Shown: positions 1 through 9,054, numbered from the stretch's first letter. The stretch is 20,825 nucleotides of DNA from JAZTZP01 sp045637525 (GCA_045637525.1 JAZTZP010000146.1:1-20825), one strand, 5' to 3'. Notes: generated by a model not told the origin, from the letters alone. Translations and numbers: made by a program.

Positions 1-3
1 GTG

Positions 4-50
4 ATTTGTCACAGGGCGCGCTTTGCGCGTTTATTTTACCCTTGACAAAT
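4..50. repeat. Nested inverted repeat downstream of the accessory operon
   Basis: Outer arms ATTTGTCA (4-11) and TGACAAAT (43-50) match perfectly over 8 bp. Inside are GGG (14-16) against CCC (39-41), and an inner hairpin CGCGC-TTT-GCGCG (17-29). The structure lies about 85 bp past the stop of the last operon gene. No clear T-run follows on the minus strand before the window edge, so a terminator role is uncertain. It could also be an intergenic palindromic repeat or the edge of a mobile element. The window cuts off the left context. Confidence 0.4.
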
Positions 51-80
51 TGCAGTGGGAGCATTTACAATCATTTTAGC

Positions 81-97
81 GAAAATCAATGATTTTC
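81..97. repeat. Short perfect hairpin after the operon's last gene
   Basis: GAAAATC-AAT-GATTTTC is a 7-bp perfect inverted repeat with a 3-nt loop, about 40 bp beyond the stop codon at 136-138. It is AT-rich and lacks a following T-run, so at best it is a weak terminator for the minus-strand operon. Nothing else is recognisable in 51-135. Confidence 0.3.
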
Positions 98-135
98 TAC
101 GAAATCGTTTGCTATTTTTTCATATTTACTTTACA

Positions 136-1314
136 CTACCATAATATATTTTCTCTTAAAATTACTTGTGCCTTCTCATGACCGTTATTCGCTGCTAATA
201 CTATTAGTTCCAACCCCTTTGTTTCATCTTTTGACACTCCATTACCAAACCAATAACAAATACCTAAATTATATTGAGCATGCGGTTCTCCCGCATTAGA
301 TGCAATTCGAAGTAAGTCTACTGCTTTTTCAGGGATCATCGACACTCCTTTGCCTTGTAAATAAAGATTTGCGAGATTTACCATAGCCTCAATATTGTTC
401 TGTTCTGCTGATTTTGTGTACCATTTTGCAGCTTCTTCAAAATCGACATCAACTCCAACACCATTCATATAACGATTCCCTGTATATAGCTGAGATTCTG
501 CTTCACCCAATTCAGCTGCTTTTAAATAGTATTTAGTTGCTTTATTTTCATCAGCTGACACGCCATACCCTTTCGAATAACTAACAGCTAAATTCTTATA
601 CGCATTCGCAATGCCATGTTCTGCTGCTAATTTAGTCCATTTCAAACCTTCTTCATAGTTTTGTTCAATTCCAATTCCATTTAGAAAACAATAAGCTATA
701 GCATCTTGTGCATCACTATGTCCTTGTTTCGCAGCTTTTAAAAACCATTTAGCTGCTTCCGTATAATTCTGCTGAACGTATTCTCCATTATATAACATAA
801 AACCAACTATGTATTGTGCTTCTGAATGACCGGATCTTGCTAATTTTTGTAGCAAGATATAACCTCTATTTTTATCACCATAATAATAATGTCGTAATCC
901 TTCTTGAAAATCTTCCACATATTGTATGTCTGTAAAATTATCACCCGGTTTAGTTTCACAAATGCTTGTTTTATATGTATCACCTGACCGCACATAATCA
1001 GCATTGCATAATTGTATTGATTCGACTTTTATGCTAATTCCATAGCTATAATTTCCACCACCGGTTACAGCAACAACAGTAACATTGTATCGAACTTTTT
1101 TATCCACTAAATTTTTAAAAATAGTTTGATTTTGACCTTTTGGAATATATCCTACAGAACACCGGCTTGCAGTAAATATTTCAACAGCACAGCAATCATA
1201 GGGATTATTGGGTTGTGCCTCAAAATATAATTTTTCACCCGCTTTTAAATTAGCAATAATTCGTTGTCGACCATCAAATGTTACACCAGCAACTCTCATT
1301 ATGAAAGAATCCAC
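136..1314 (-). CDS. HIRAN domain protein with C-terminal Sel1 repeats
   Basis: The protein has 392 residues. Residues 1-100 form a HIRAN domain, a small beta-barrel known from SNF2/HLTF-type proteins that binds DNA ends. Key stretches are AGVTFDGRQ (9-17), the NPYD motif and VGYIPK. Residues about 145-390 are some six or seven Sel1-type TPR-like repeats (AAKWFLKAA, GHSDAQ, YLQGKGV), normally a protein-interaction scaffold. The start is GTG at 1314: a GAGG site lies just upstream, and this start gives the same six-residue lead as the paralogue encoded at 7240-7539 (MDSFIM against MAEFYI before xAGVTFDGRQ). It is the last gene of the nine-gene operon, 38 bp after its neighbour. No signal peptide or membrane segment is seen. 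The domain calls are secure; the role is unknown. Confidence 0.85.
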   Translation of the reverse strand: MDSFIMRVAGVTFDGRQRIIANLKAGEKLYFEAQPNNPYDCCAVEIFTASRCSVGYIPKGQNQTIFKNLVDKKVRYNVTVVAVTGGGNYSYGISIKVESIQLCNADYVRSGDTYKTSICETKPGDNFTDIQYVEDFQEGLRHYYYGDKNRGYILLQKLARSGHSEAQYIVGFMLYNGEYVQQNYTEAAKWFLKAAKQGHSDAQDAIAYCFLNGIGIEQNYEEGLKWTKLAAEHGIANAYKNLAVSYSKGYGVSADENKATKYYLKAAELGEAESQLYTGNRYMNGVGVDVDFEEAAKWYTKSAEQNNIEAMVNLANLYLQGKGVSMIPEKAVDLLRIASNAGEPHAQYNLGICYWFGNGVSKDETKGLELIVLAANNGHEKAQVILRENILW

Positions 1315-1352
1315 ACCGACACCTCGTTTCTTGCAGAATATTTTGACACTTA

Positions 1353-2414
1353 CTAAAACACAAATCGCCCGATAATTTGTATAATAACAATTACTGAAGC
1401 AGTTAAACCACCAATAATACTAATTTTTTTAACAAGCGCCTTGAAAAATTCAGTTTGTTCTGTAATTGCATTTTTCAATTCTTCATTTTTTTCAATACAA
1501 TTATTCGTTTGGTTGATTATTTTCTGTTGATTTTTCCATAACTCATCAACTTTAATTGTTAACCTTTCTGCTGCTTTTTCATCTTCCTCAGAAATAAATT
1601 GTTTCAGTGATGTTAGTTTTTCATTATATTCAGCAAGTAGAGGAGATATTTTCTCTCCATTTTCAATAATCACATTCTGCGTTTTTGACTCTTTTTCATC
1701 AATGGCTTGTATAATCAGTTGTAACTTTTTATTTTGCTCTTCTAATAACGGAGTGACTTTCTTATGGTTATCAATAATTATGTCTTGAGTCTTTACCTCT
1801 TTATCTTCGATGTTTTTTATACAATCTTTAAATTCTATATTAGCATTGTCTATTTTTGAAGTAATAGTCCCCTCCGAAGATTTCAACATATCGCTTAAAA
1901 ATTCATGGTTTTTAGAACTAACTTCAACGAGTTCGTCTATTTTGTTGTTTGTGTTCTCCATATTAGAACAAACCTTTGTACTACTTTCAGCAACAACACT
2001 TTCAATCTCGCCTTTAATTTCAGAAATCGAATTTATATAACTTTGCAGTTCATTGCATTTTTCTCCTAATGATTGAGCATGTGCGATAAAATCAGCAGCA
2101 GTTTCTTTTGATTGAGAATTACTTATCTCGCTATTTGCTTTTAATTCTTCAGCTATTTGTTTGGCAATATTGTTTTGTTCACAAATTTTAGCAAAACATT
2201 CTCCATCAATTATGCTTTTAGCACCATCTAAGTATTTTTGGGATTCTGTTATTAAATCACCTATTAAATTATTTGAGTTTAATAAAACATCAATAAGATC
2301 ATTTAATCCTTTTTTTGCTTTTGAAAATTGTTCAGCCTGTCTGCCAAATTCATCAACCGTTTCCAAAACCTCGCTAAGCTTTTCCTTTATTTTTATAGCA
2401 TCTTTTATTTCCAT
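1353..2414 (-). CDS. Coiled-coil protein with C-terminal membrane anchor
   Basis: The protein has 353 residues, almost entirely heptad-like helix rich in E, K, N, I and L. A single hydrophobic segment at about 331-350 (IIGGLTASVIVIIQIIG) ends three residues before the C-terminus, so it looks like a tail-anchored coiled coil with a cytoplasmic N-terminus. Residues 203-238 and 239-274 are a tandem duplication; both copies carry KTQ, a hydrophobic III/VII step, a PLL motif and a NKKL/NEKL motif. I do not recognise a family. It starts 9 bp after the helicase gene with AAGGTG in front of ATG, so the two are translationally close. By position it may tether the helicase or the HIRAN-Sel1 protein to the membrane or act as a sensor rod; this is inference. 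Confidence 0.7.
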   Translation of the reverse strand: MEIKDAIKIKEKLSEVLETVDEFGRQAEQFSKAKKGLNDLIDVLLNSNNLIGDLITESQKYLDGAKSIIDGECFAKICEQNNIAKQIAEELKANSEISNSQSKETAADFIAHAQSLGEKCNELQSYINSISEIKGEIESVVAESSTKVCSNMENTNNKIDELVEVSSKNHEFLSDMLKSSEGTITSKIDNANIEFKDCIKNIEDKEVKTQDIIIDNHKKVTPLLEEQNKKLQLIIQAIDEKESKTQNVIIENGEKISPLLAEYNEKLTSLKQFISEEDEKAAERLTIKVDELWKNQQKIINQTNNCIEKNEELKNAITEQTEFFKALVKKISIIGGLTASVIVIIQIIGRFVF

Positions 2415-2423
2415 CTTTTCACC

Positions 2424-5400
2424 TTACAACCTTTCGTTCAAATTCTTAGAAACTAAACTAAGTATAATATAGTCTCTATTCTCATCGCTTACAAACTCTG
2501 ACGTTGCCATTTCATCAAATATGTTAATACCTTCAAAGCTATCAATTTTCTGTATCTGACTCAATGTTTTTTCAAACAGTGTCTCTGATGAATTTAATGC
2601 CAAATTCAAAACCTTTATCAGCATACTTTTGCAGCTTTCTATATCCACAGAGTATTTTTTTATTGCAAAATTTATCGCTGCACTGATGTCATTAGCAACA
2701 AGACCTTCTTCATACTTTTCTGATTTGATTTCTGCTATTGCACGTAACAATAACAAACCCGGATGGTCTGCGTGAGATTCAATCATTCTTCCGGCAGCTC
2801 CTTTAAGCTTTTGACATCTTTCTACATCCTCATCTGAATCATTAACTTCATCTACAACAAATGGAAGTATCATCTCAATTTCATCCCACCCTATATCCGG
2901 GGAGTCGAGAATGAGTTCTAAATCGTCTTTGGTCTTTTTCCCAATATCTAAATATTGTAGAATCTCATTACGAATAAACTCGTTACGACATTCTTCCGGT
3001 TCTCTCAAAGCCTGCTTAGCCAAATTAAACATTGAGCGTAATGCTGCACGTCGATTTTTTTCGATAGTGTCATATACATACTCAATAAGGGTTTTTACAG
3101 CAAATCGAATAAATTCCCAGCCTTCTAAACTTGATATGGATAGTTTTTCTACTTCGGCTCGTTCTTTACCTTTTGCATTTTTAATAACATAGTCTTTATA
3201 ATTATCAATAATATCTTTTTTATCTAAAGAACCAAATGTTATTTGAAAATTTGCATTGTAGTCATATGTATAATCTTTTACAACGCCTAATATTGACAAT
3301 CGAATTATTGCACGAATCCATTCGTTTTGTGCATCCTCTTTGCTTTGTCCTTCCTCTTTTAAAATGTTTTGCATAATGGTTGTATTTGCTTGAGGATTTG
3401 ACGCAGAAATAAGACCGATTATTCTCTCGACTGTTTCATTTTCTTTATCTATTCCTTTAAAGTTTCCTGTGTGGAAAAACAAAACCGAACTCAAGTCATC
3501 TCGTCCATCTTTCCTTGTCTGTTCCGAATAATCTTTATATTTTTCTAATAATTCATCAATTGAAAGTGCAGGATTCAACAGTTCCTCATTTATTGTTTCG
3601 TTATCATTCGAAAAAACAAGAATACATTTTGAACGTTTTCTATCTCTGCCAGCTCGTCCAACCTCCTGATAATATTGTTCTATCGAAACAGGCAAACCAT
3701 CATGAATTACAAATCGTATATTGTTCTTATCAATTCCCATCCCGTAAGCTTTTGTTGCAACAATCACATTCGAATCATTCGACTTAAAGTGCTTAGCATT
3801 CTCTCGAATTGTAACATCCCACGATTCTTTGGTGTAGCCTGTTGGTGGCGTTGTAAAATAACAACCTATACCCATTTCAGGCAGCATTCCTTCAAGACGG
3901 CCACTCATAGATAATGCATCATATTCTGTAGGTCTTGATGGAGCTGCTAATGGTGTAAATATTATACCTGGGGTTGTATCTTTACCATTTCTTTTAGCGA
4001 ATTCATCATATGACTTACCAAAACAGCTAGGTAGCTTATTTTTTAATAACGATGCAATTGTGTTTGTCTTGTTTGAGGCATCACAGTATATGACATCAAA
4101 AGAAAGCTCTGGTCTATCAAATGATTCAGGAAGAATTAAATCTCCGTCTGAAAGTATTTCTAAATCACATTGTACATCTGACAAAACTGGATCTGATGCT
4201 GTGCCTGTTAATGCCAAAATAGATGGTGTATAGTTTCCTTTTTTGAATAATGTTCTTGCTGTCTTTCCTATATTTAAATATGCTGCTCTGAAATCATGCC
4301 CCCATTCAGATACGCAATGAGCTTCATCAATCGCTACAGCACACACATTATTATTAACCAACAAATCACTAACACTATTCCTAAATGTCGGGATTTGCAT
4401 TCTTTCCGGTGAAATATATAACAATGCAGTAGAATTGTGGCTCATCAAGGCTGAGACAACATGTTTTTGAACAGTTACAGCAGAGTTTTGTGATGTTATA
4501 GAAACAACATTATTTATTCCGCCCTTTTCTTCTAAATTGTTCAATTGATCCTCAATAAGAGAGTTAAGAGGTGAAACTACAACGATCATACCAGGTAAAA
4601 TAAAACTAGCTAATTGATATATTATAGATTTACCCGCCCCAGTTGGAAGCAAAACTATGGTATCTTTTTGTGTTAAAATACGGCCTATTGCAGTAATTTG
4701 ACCATCCCTAAATTCTTCAAATCCATATATATAATTCAAGAAAAATTCTAATGCTCTCTTATCAGCTTTTTTAGGCATAGTTTTAAGAGAAAACGGCTCA
4801 ATAGGGCACAAATAGTTGTATGGCACATACATATCTCTTATAAAAATATCTCCGTCAGCCTTGCCTTCTCCTATATAAATTGTTATAGGTTCTTTATTTT
4901 TATCAAAGAAATCTAAATCATTTGTAATTTTATAAATTTTTCCGTAATTATTTACAATTGAAATTATTTCTTCTCCGGCAAGAGTAAGCAAAAATTGCAA
5001 TTCTGATTGACTAAACAGTTCTGTGCTACCATATACCTTGATGTTAGAATGTTCGTCTATCATACCTTGTTCTAAGCTTTTTGCTAATACAATCGCCATT
5101 TGATGAACCAGCTTACAAGCTACCACAAAACGCTTATCACAATCTATTTCTTTTTCGACACTTTTTTTCACGCCAATCGTTTCATGAATTGTATTTATAA
5201 TATCTATTTTATTTTTTTCGAGATCCTTGCTATTGAAATGAAGAACCTCATATCCATAGTATTTTAATGTATTATCTCGCTGAATTGTATCATTAGTATT
5301 GTCTATATCAATTACAATTTTTTTACCATTTGTAAAGAACACAAAGTCAACATCTTGTCCTATAAACTTATTCCAATCATCTTCAGGAAGTAAAACATCC

Positions 5401-7217
5401 ATAAAGGTGTGTACTTGGACATATGTTGCCCATGAAAGCCCTAAAATTTCCGAAAAAATCGCCTCTGCAAACTCTTTCTCCGCATCATTTTTGTAGTTGT
5501 TAATCGGTGCATGATATTCTATACTGTCAAAGATTGATTTTACTGTTCCTATCGGCTTTTTGTTAAATTTATTTCTTAAAATTTCTTCGTTTTTCTTAAA
5601 TTCCGGTAAAACCACACCTCGATTAAGTAATTTTAATGTCAAAGAATATATCGTACGATAGTTATCAACGATACTTTTGCTTGCAAGGTTAGAAATCATT
5701 TTAAAGCGAGAAAAATATGACAGGCTTAACGCCTCTCTTTCCTCAAATAACTCACTTGGTATAGATAAAGATTGAAACCAAAAGGTATTAGGAGCATTTC
5801 CTTCAACTGATATTGGATATCTATTGAACACAGTATATTTCTTTTGTAATCTTTCTATTTGATCTTTATCAATATAGAATCGTTGCGATTGTAAGCGCTT
5901 CTGTTGTGATTGGATATTATTGTACTGATCCCAATCGGATTTTTGCTGTTCTAACATTTTCAACAGTCGATTTGCAACTGATAGCTCATTAGGTGTTATT
6001 CCTCTGGTAAAACCAGAACAACCAGTTCCATCTGTTTTATAACTTGGGCATGCCCAAAAAAGTCCCGTACCATCCTTGCTTCTTTTAGGAATCAATGATG
6101 ATTTGCAATTAGGGCATATAGGACCGTTGTCCTCTTCGATTGCTTTTTCGATTGCATTTATATCACTTAAAAGCTGACTGTTTTTGTCCCAAAGTTCGCT
6201 TAATTCTCTTTGAGCATTTTGATATTTGCGATAAACAGCGTCTGATTGTCCTTTACTTAGATAAAGTTTATCTTTTAGCAATTCAATCTCATCAGTCAGT
6301 TCTTTAAGCTTTTCATTTGCTTCATTCTCTGCCTTGTTCGCAATAGCAAGTTTTTCTGTAAGCTTCTGCAATTCAATTACATCAACACTTGAATTTTCAA
6401 GTTCAGAAAGTTTTTGAATAAGCTGTTCTCTTTCATTTTGGATTTTTTTCAAATCCTCATGTAATTTTCTGTTTTTGTTATTTAATTCATCTTTGTATTG
6501 TTTTTTGTCCTTCTCTGCTACATCAAGCTGTCTATGAAGAATTATACGTTCTGCTTCAATTGTATTTATCTGCCCTTCAAGATCCTTTATTTTGTCATCA
6601 TATTTACTCAACATCTGAGGATCTATGCTTCCTCTTTTTAATTCTTCAATTTCATCCATCAAAGCTTGTGAAGCTTTGGCCTTTTCACGAGCCTCGGCCT
6701 TAGCTCTAATACATTCTCTCTCAAGTAATCTAATCTTCTCTTCGGAATCTTTAAGTTTTTCTCTCGCTTTAGGATCAGGAGCGGTTTCTAAAACTCTATT
6801 ATATTCTTTTTCAGACCACTTAGGTGCAGATTTTTTTGTAATATACCTATAATAGCAACAAGCAAAGTCATAAACACACTTAATTCCTTTTTTTGCATCT
6901 TCCGGAGTTTTATCAAAGTCATATTTAATACTTATATGAAGGGCGTGATTCCCCCCCAATCTGCATATGTTATCAATTGTTTCGAAATCATTAAACTTTA
7001 TACTTTTACTTACTTCTGAAATAAACCCATTATTATGCAAAAGCGAACTTAATTTTACATCATACGAATCATATCCGTAAGAAACATATAATGTGGTGAG
7101 AACATATTCCACAAGTGCACGCATAGCCGCAAAAACATACTTATGATGAATTTGATCTTCTATGTCTTTTCCCGCATTATACAATTTGCTATCACATTCT
7201 TTTAAAAACTCAAACAT
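2424..7217 (-). CDS. Composite RecQ-type helicase with DUF4145-like, zinc-finger and nuclease-like domains
   Basis: This 1597-residue protein is far larger than a housekeeping RecQ (about 600). Residues 1-130 resemble DUF4145/HEPN-like domains of type I restriction HsdR subunits (RLGGNHALH, 86-94). A long charged coiled coil spans 145-365. A topoisomerase-type C4 zinc finger follows, with C368, C371, C390 and C400. Residues 570-675 resemble DUF559/DUF2726-type PD-(D/E)XK folds: VDF with D624, then IDIDN with D637 and D639, then RD (647-648); lysine is absent from the last position. The RecQ core spans about 830-1205, with Walker A LPTGAGKS (857-864), DEAH (964-967), LALTGTA (1001-1007), ATKAYGMGID and QEVGRAGRD. 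No HRDC or RQC domain is recognisable in the last 390 residues. GGAGGG lies before ATG. It probably unwinds and possibly cuts DNA in the cytoplasm. Confidence 0.85.
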   Translation of the reverse strand: MFEFLKECDSKLYNAGKDIEDQIHHKYVFAAMRALVEYVLTTLYVSYGYDSYDVKLSSLLHNNGFISEVSKSIKFNDFETIDNICRLGGNHALHISIKYDFDKTPEDAKKGIKCVYDFACCYYRYITKKSAPKWSEKEYNRVLETAPDPKAREKLKDSEEKIRLLERECIRAKAEAREKAKASQALMDEIEELKRGSIDPQMLSKYDDKIKDLEGQINTIEAERIILHRQLDVAEKDKKQYKDELNNKNRKLHEDLKKIQNEREQLIQKLSELENSSVDVIELQKLTEKLAIANKAENEANEKLKELTDEIELLKDKLYLSKGQSDAVYRKYQNAQRELSELWDKNSQLLSDINAIEKAIEEDNGPICPNCKSSLIPKRSKDGTGLFWACPSYKTDGTGCSGFTRGITPNELSVANRLLKMLEQQKSDWDQYNNIQSQQKRLQSQRFYIDKDQIERLQKKYTVFNRYPISVEGNAPNTFWFQSLSIPSELFEEREALSLSYFSRFKMISNLASKSIVDNYRTIYSLTLKLLNRGVVLPEFKKNEEILRNKFNKKPIGTVKSIFDSIEYHAPINNYKNDAEKEFAEAIFSEILGLSWATYVQVHTFMDVLLPEDDWNKFIGQDVDFVFFTNGKKIVIDIDNTNDTIQRDNTLKYYGYEVLHFNSKDLEKNKIDIINTIHETIGVKKSVEKEIDCDKRFVVACKLVHQMAIVLAKSLEQGMIDEHSNIKVYGSTELFSQSELQFLLTLAGEEIISIVNNYGKIYKITNDLDFFDKNKEPITIYIGEGKADGDIFIRDMYVPYNYLCPIEPFSLKTMPKKADKRALEFFLNYIYGFEEFRDGQITAIGRILTQKDTIVLLPTGAGKSIIYQLASFILPGMIVVVSPLNSLIEDQLNNLEEKGGINNVVSITSQNSAVTVQKHVVSALMSHNSTALLYISPERMQIPTFRNSVSDLLVNNNVCAVAIDEAHCVSEWGHDFRAAYLNIGKTARTLFKKGNYTPSILALTGTASDPVLSDVQCDLEILSDGDLILPESFDRPELSFDVIYCDASNKTNTIASLLKNKLPSCFGKSYDEFAKRNGKDTTPGIIFTPLAAPSRPTEYDALSMSGRLEGMLPEMGIGCYFTTPPTGYTKESWDVTIRENAKHFKSNDSNVIVATKAYGMGIDKNNIRFVIHDGLPVSIEQYYQEVGRAGRDRKRSKCILVFSNDNETINEELLNPALSIDELLEKYKDYSEQTRKDGRDDLSSVLFFHTGNFKGIDKENETVERIIGLISASNPQANTTIMQNILKEEGQSKEDAQNEWIRAIIRLSILGVVKDYTYDYNANFQITFGSLDKKDIIDNYKDYVIKNAKGKERAEVEKLSISSLEGWEFIRFAVKTLIEYVYDTIEKNRRAALRSMFNLAKQALREPEECRNEFIRNEILQYLDIGKKTKDDLELILDSPDIGWDEIEMILPFVVDEVNDSDEDVERCQKLKGAAGRMIESHADHPGLLLLRAIAEIKSEKYEEGLVANDISAAINFAIKKYSVDIESCKSMLIKVLNLALNSSETLFEKTLSQIQKIDSFEGINIFDEMATSEFVSDENRDYIILSLVSKNLNERL

Positions 7218-7239
7218 ATTTCCCTCCGTATTATATCAT

Positions 7240-7539
7240 CTAATATTCCACTCGAATATTCAATCCACAATAAGTATCAGCCCCACCGGTAATAGAAGCA
7301 ACACTAATCTTAAAACCCACTCTATCATATACCATGTTTTGAAAAATTTGTTCATTTCGTTCCTTAGGAACATATCCAACACATTCACCGTCTTCACTGA
7401 TTATTCGAATTGCATGATAATCATACGGATTTGTTGGTTCAGGTTGAAACCGCAGTTTGTCTCCAATTTTCAACTTTTTGATTATATTCTGTCTGCCATC
7501 AAAAGTTACTCCGGCAGCTTTTATGTAAAACTCAGCCAT
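7240..7539 (-). CDS. Stand-alone HIRAN domain protein
   Basis: The 99-residue protein is only a HIRAN domain: AGVTFDGRQ (9-17), NPYD (37-40), VGYVPKERN and a C-terminal ITGG. It is roughly half identical over its whole length to the N-terminal domain of the last operon protein (136-1314), so the two are paralogues within one operon. HIRAN domains bind 3' ends of single-stranded DNA in HLTF-type proteins. Placed 22 bp upstream of the RecQ-type helicase gene, it may help that enzyme recognise substrate. AAAGGA sits six bases before ATG. Confidence 0.85.
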   Translation of the reverse strand: MAEFYIKAAGVTFDGRQNIIKKLKIGDKLRFQPEPTNPYDYHAIRIISEDGECVGYVPKERNEQIFQNMVYDRVGFKISVASITGGADTYCGLNIRVEY

Positions 7540-7560
7540 TTTAAATCCTTTCAGTAATAC

Positions 7561-8424
7561 TTAATCCGCATTTAACTTTTCCAAAAAATTTTTTATGCTT
7601 CTGCTAATACTCGCTTCATCCCTTTTATACTTCTCAGCAATATCTCTTTGAGTAGGAACTCTTCTTGTTTTTTTATATTCCTCAAACATTTCAATATTTA
7701 TAAAGTCAAAATGATTTGCAGCTATACAAATATCTTCGATAGTATCACAAATTTTGGCTGTAATAACATCCGATATTATTTTCTTTTGTCTATCTTGCAG
7801 ACTATTATACGCTGTTTCAATTTTTTCAAAAACAATATATATGTTTTCTTCTTGAATAACTTTTTCTTCAACTGATTCACCGTATGCTACTAAGTCAAAT
7901 ATATCATAGTTTTCTCCGTCTTCATTTTGAGAAATGTTTGACTCAACAGCAATACCGGACATTTTTATAATTTCTATCACATCAGACACAGGTAAGTTCA
8001 TAGCCTCTGACAGATTATCTATAAACTCTTGTGTACTGCAATCTGCACCTCTGCTTTGCGCTAACCGTATGTACTTTCTTACACTCCGTTTGTCAACTTC
8101 TAAAATATGTAATCCTCTGTATTTCTCGTCCTCATTACTTGCTTGCTGTATTTTTTTGTATTCATTCTTCCAAGCCACATTGAAATAGTGCAAAAATACA
8201 CCCTTAGAAGTATCATATTTCTTAATGCAACGATTTGCTAATTTTACAATTTCCTCTCCGCATTCAGAATACTTTTCATTGTTAATGGCACAAAGATAAC
8301 AATATAAGTATTCTACCATTTTCAGAGCTTCTTTTTTATACTCGCTATACTGTGTTTCTTTATTCAACGAGAACAGTGGTGAATTCTCAATTTTTATTTC
8401 ATATTTTTTTCTGTCGTCCCCCAT
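7561..8424 (-). CDS. Divergent sigma-70-like factor
   Basis: The protein has 287 residues. Its architecture follows sigma factors: a region-2-like helix with KKYDTSKGVFLHYFNVAWK (68-86), which parallels the YDPxKG...FxxYAxxxIR pattern; a region-3-like helical segment (about 112-155); an acidic linker with NYDIFDLV (172-179), as in the conserved block before region 4; then LQDRQKKII (209-217) and a C-terminal helix-turn-helix TQRDIAEKYKRDEASISRSI (258-277). Sequence similarity is weak, so it could act as a sigma factor for this operon or as a sigma-derived DNA-binding protein that no longer binds RNA polymerase. It has the best ribosome site in the operon (AAGGAGGG, six bases before ATG). It lies 12 bp after the CARF-like gene, which suggests co-regulation. 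Confidence 0.7.
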   Translation of the reverse strand: MGDDRKKYEIKIENSPLFSLNKETQYSEYKKEALKMVEYLYCYLCAINNEKYSECGEEIVKLANRCIKKYDTSKGVFLHYFNVAWKNEYKKIQQASNEDEKYRGLHILEVDKRSVRKYIRLAQSRGADCSTQEFIDNLSEAMNLPVSDVIEIIKMSGIAVESNISQNEDGENYDIFDLVAYGESVEEKVIQEENIYIVFEKIETAYNSLQDRQKKIISDVITAKICDTIEDICIAANHFDFINIEMFEEYKKTRRVPTQRDIAEKYKRDEASISRSIKNFLEKLNAD

Positions 8425-8436
8425 AAAACACCCTCC

Positions 8437-9054
8437 TTACAATGAAAGAAGTGTTTTAAGCATTTGCTTTGCTTTCTCAGGTTCATCACAATGAATCGTA
8501 TCTGTGACAGAATCAAGATAATATAACGGAATCATATCGCAAATTTTTGTATTGACAACCTTGCCATTTGCAAAATTCGCCTGCCCGTATATAATATTAT
8601 CAATTTCACATCTCAAAAACTTTTCTGCAAATCCCATCGCAGAAAACAGAACAATCGGCATATCCTTTGAACCATAAGTAATATCAGCAAGAATATGAGA
8701 ATCTACATTTATTTGTTCTACAATACTTGCCATTAGTTGCTCATGAATAGTCTGTTCCTGCGAGAACTCGGTATCAATCGTAACAGACTCAATTTTTGCT
8801 CCAATACTCCTGTTGATTTCATTAATCTCATCAATAAAATCTTCTGTGTTTTTCTGTGCATAACTATATTCATCATTTTTTGTCAATAGCACAATTTTCA
8901 GTTCATCATCCGGCTTTAATGTTTCTTCCAGGAAAGCATTTATAGGATATCTTACAGCTCTCGATGACGCCGGTAAGGACAAATCGTTACTTACATAAAC
9001 CGATTTGTCTACATTTTCCTTCATAGGAATGTTGCATATAACCATTTTTTTCAT
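8437..9054 (-). CDS. Small CARF-like (TM1812/Csx1-type) protein without an effector domain
   Basis: The 205-residue protein matches the core pattern of TM1812-family CARF domains: a hydrophobic first strand (MVICNIP), then YPINAFL, a following IVLLTKND strand, and the hallmark DITYGSKDMPIVLFSA (124-139), which parallels the DITHGFRSLP motif. Next come a strand with IDNIIYGQA (151-159) and a C-terminal DMIPLYYLDSV. CARF domains bind cyclic oligoadenylates or related ligands in type III CRISPR ancillary proteins; some also cleave the ring. No HEPN, nuclease or HTH domain is attached, and no CRISPR array or cas gene is in the window. It may be a free-standing sensor or ring nuclease acting on the adjacent sigma-like factor. 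AGGAG stands eight bases before ATG. The fold call is from motif reading and needs a profile search. Confidence 0.6.
   Translation of the reverse strand: MKKMVICNIPMKENVDKSVYVSNDLSLPASSRAVRYPINAFLEETLKPDDELKIVLLTKNDEYSYAQKNTEDFIDEINEINRSIGAKIESVTIDTEFSQEQTIHEQLMASIVEQINVDSHILADITYGSKDMPIVLFSAMGFAEKFLRCEIDNIIYGQANFANGKVVNTKICDMIPLYYLDSVTDTIHCDEPEKAKQMLKTLLSL

Noticed and set aside
7162..7557. 131-codon plus-strand frame over the HIRAN gene
   Set aside because: It overlaps two coding genes on the opposite strand; the HIRAN protein reading is clearly the real one.
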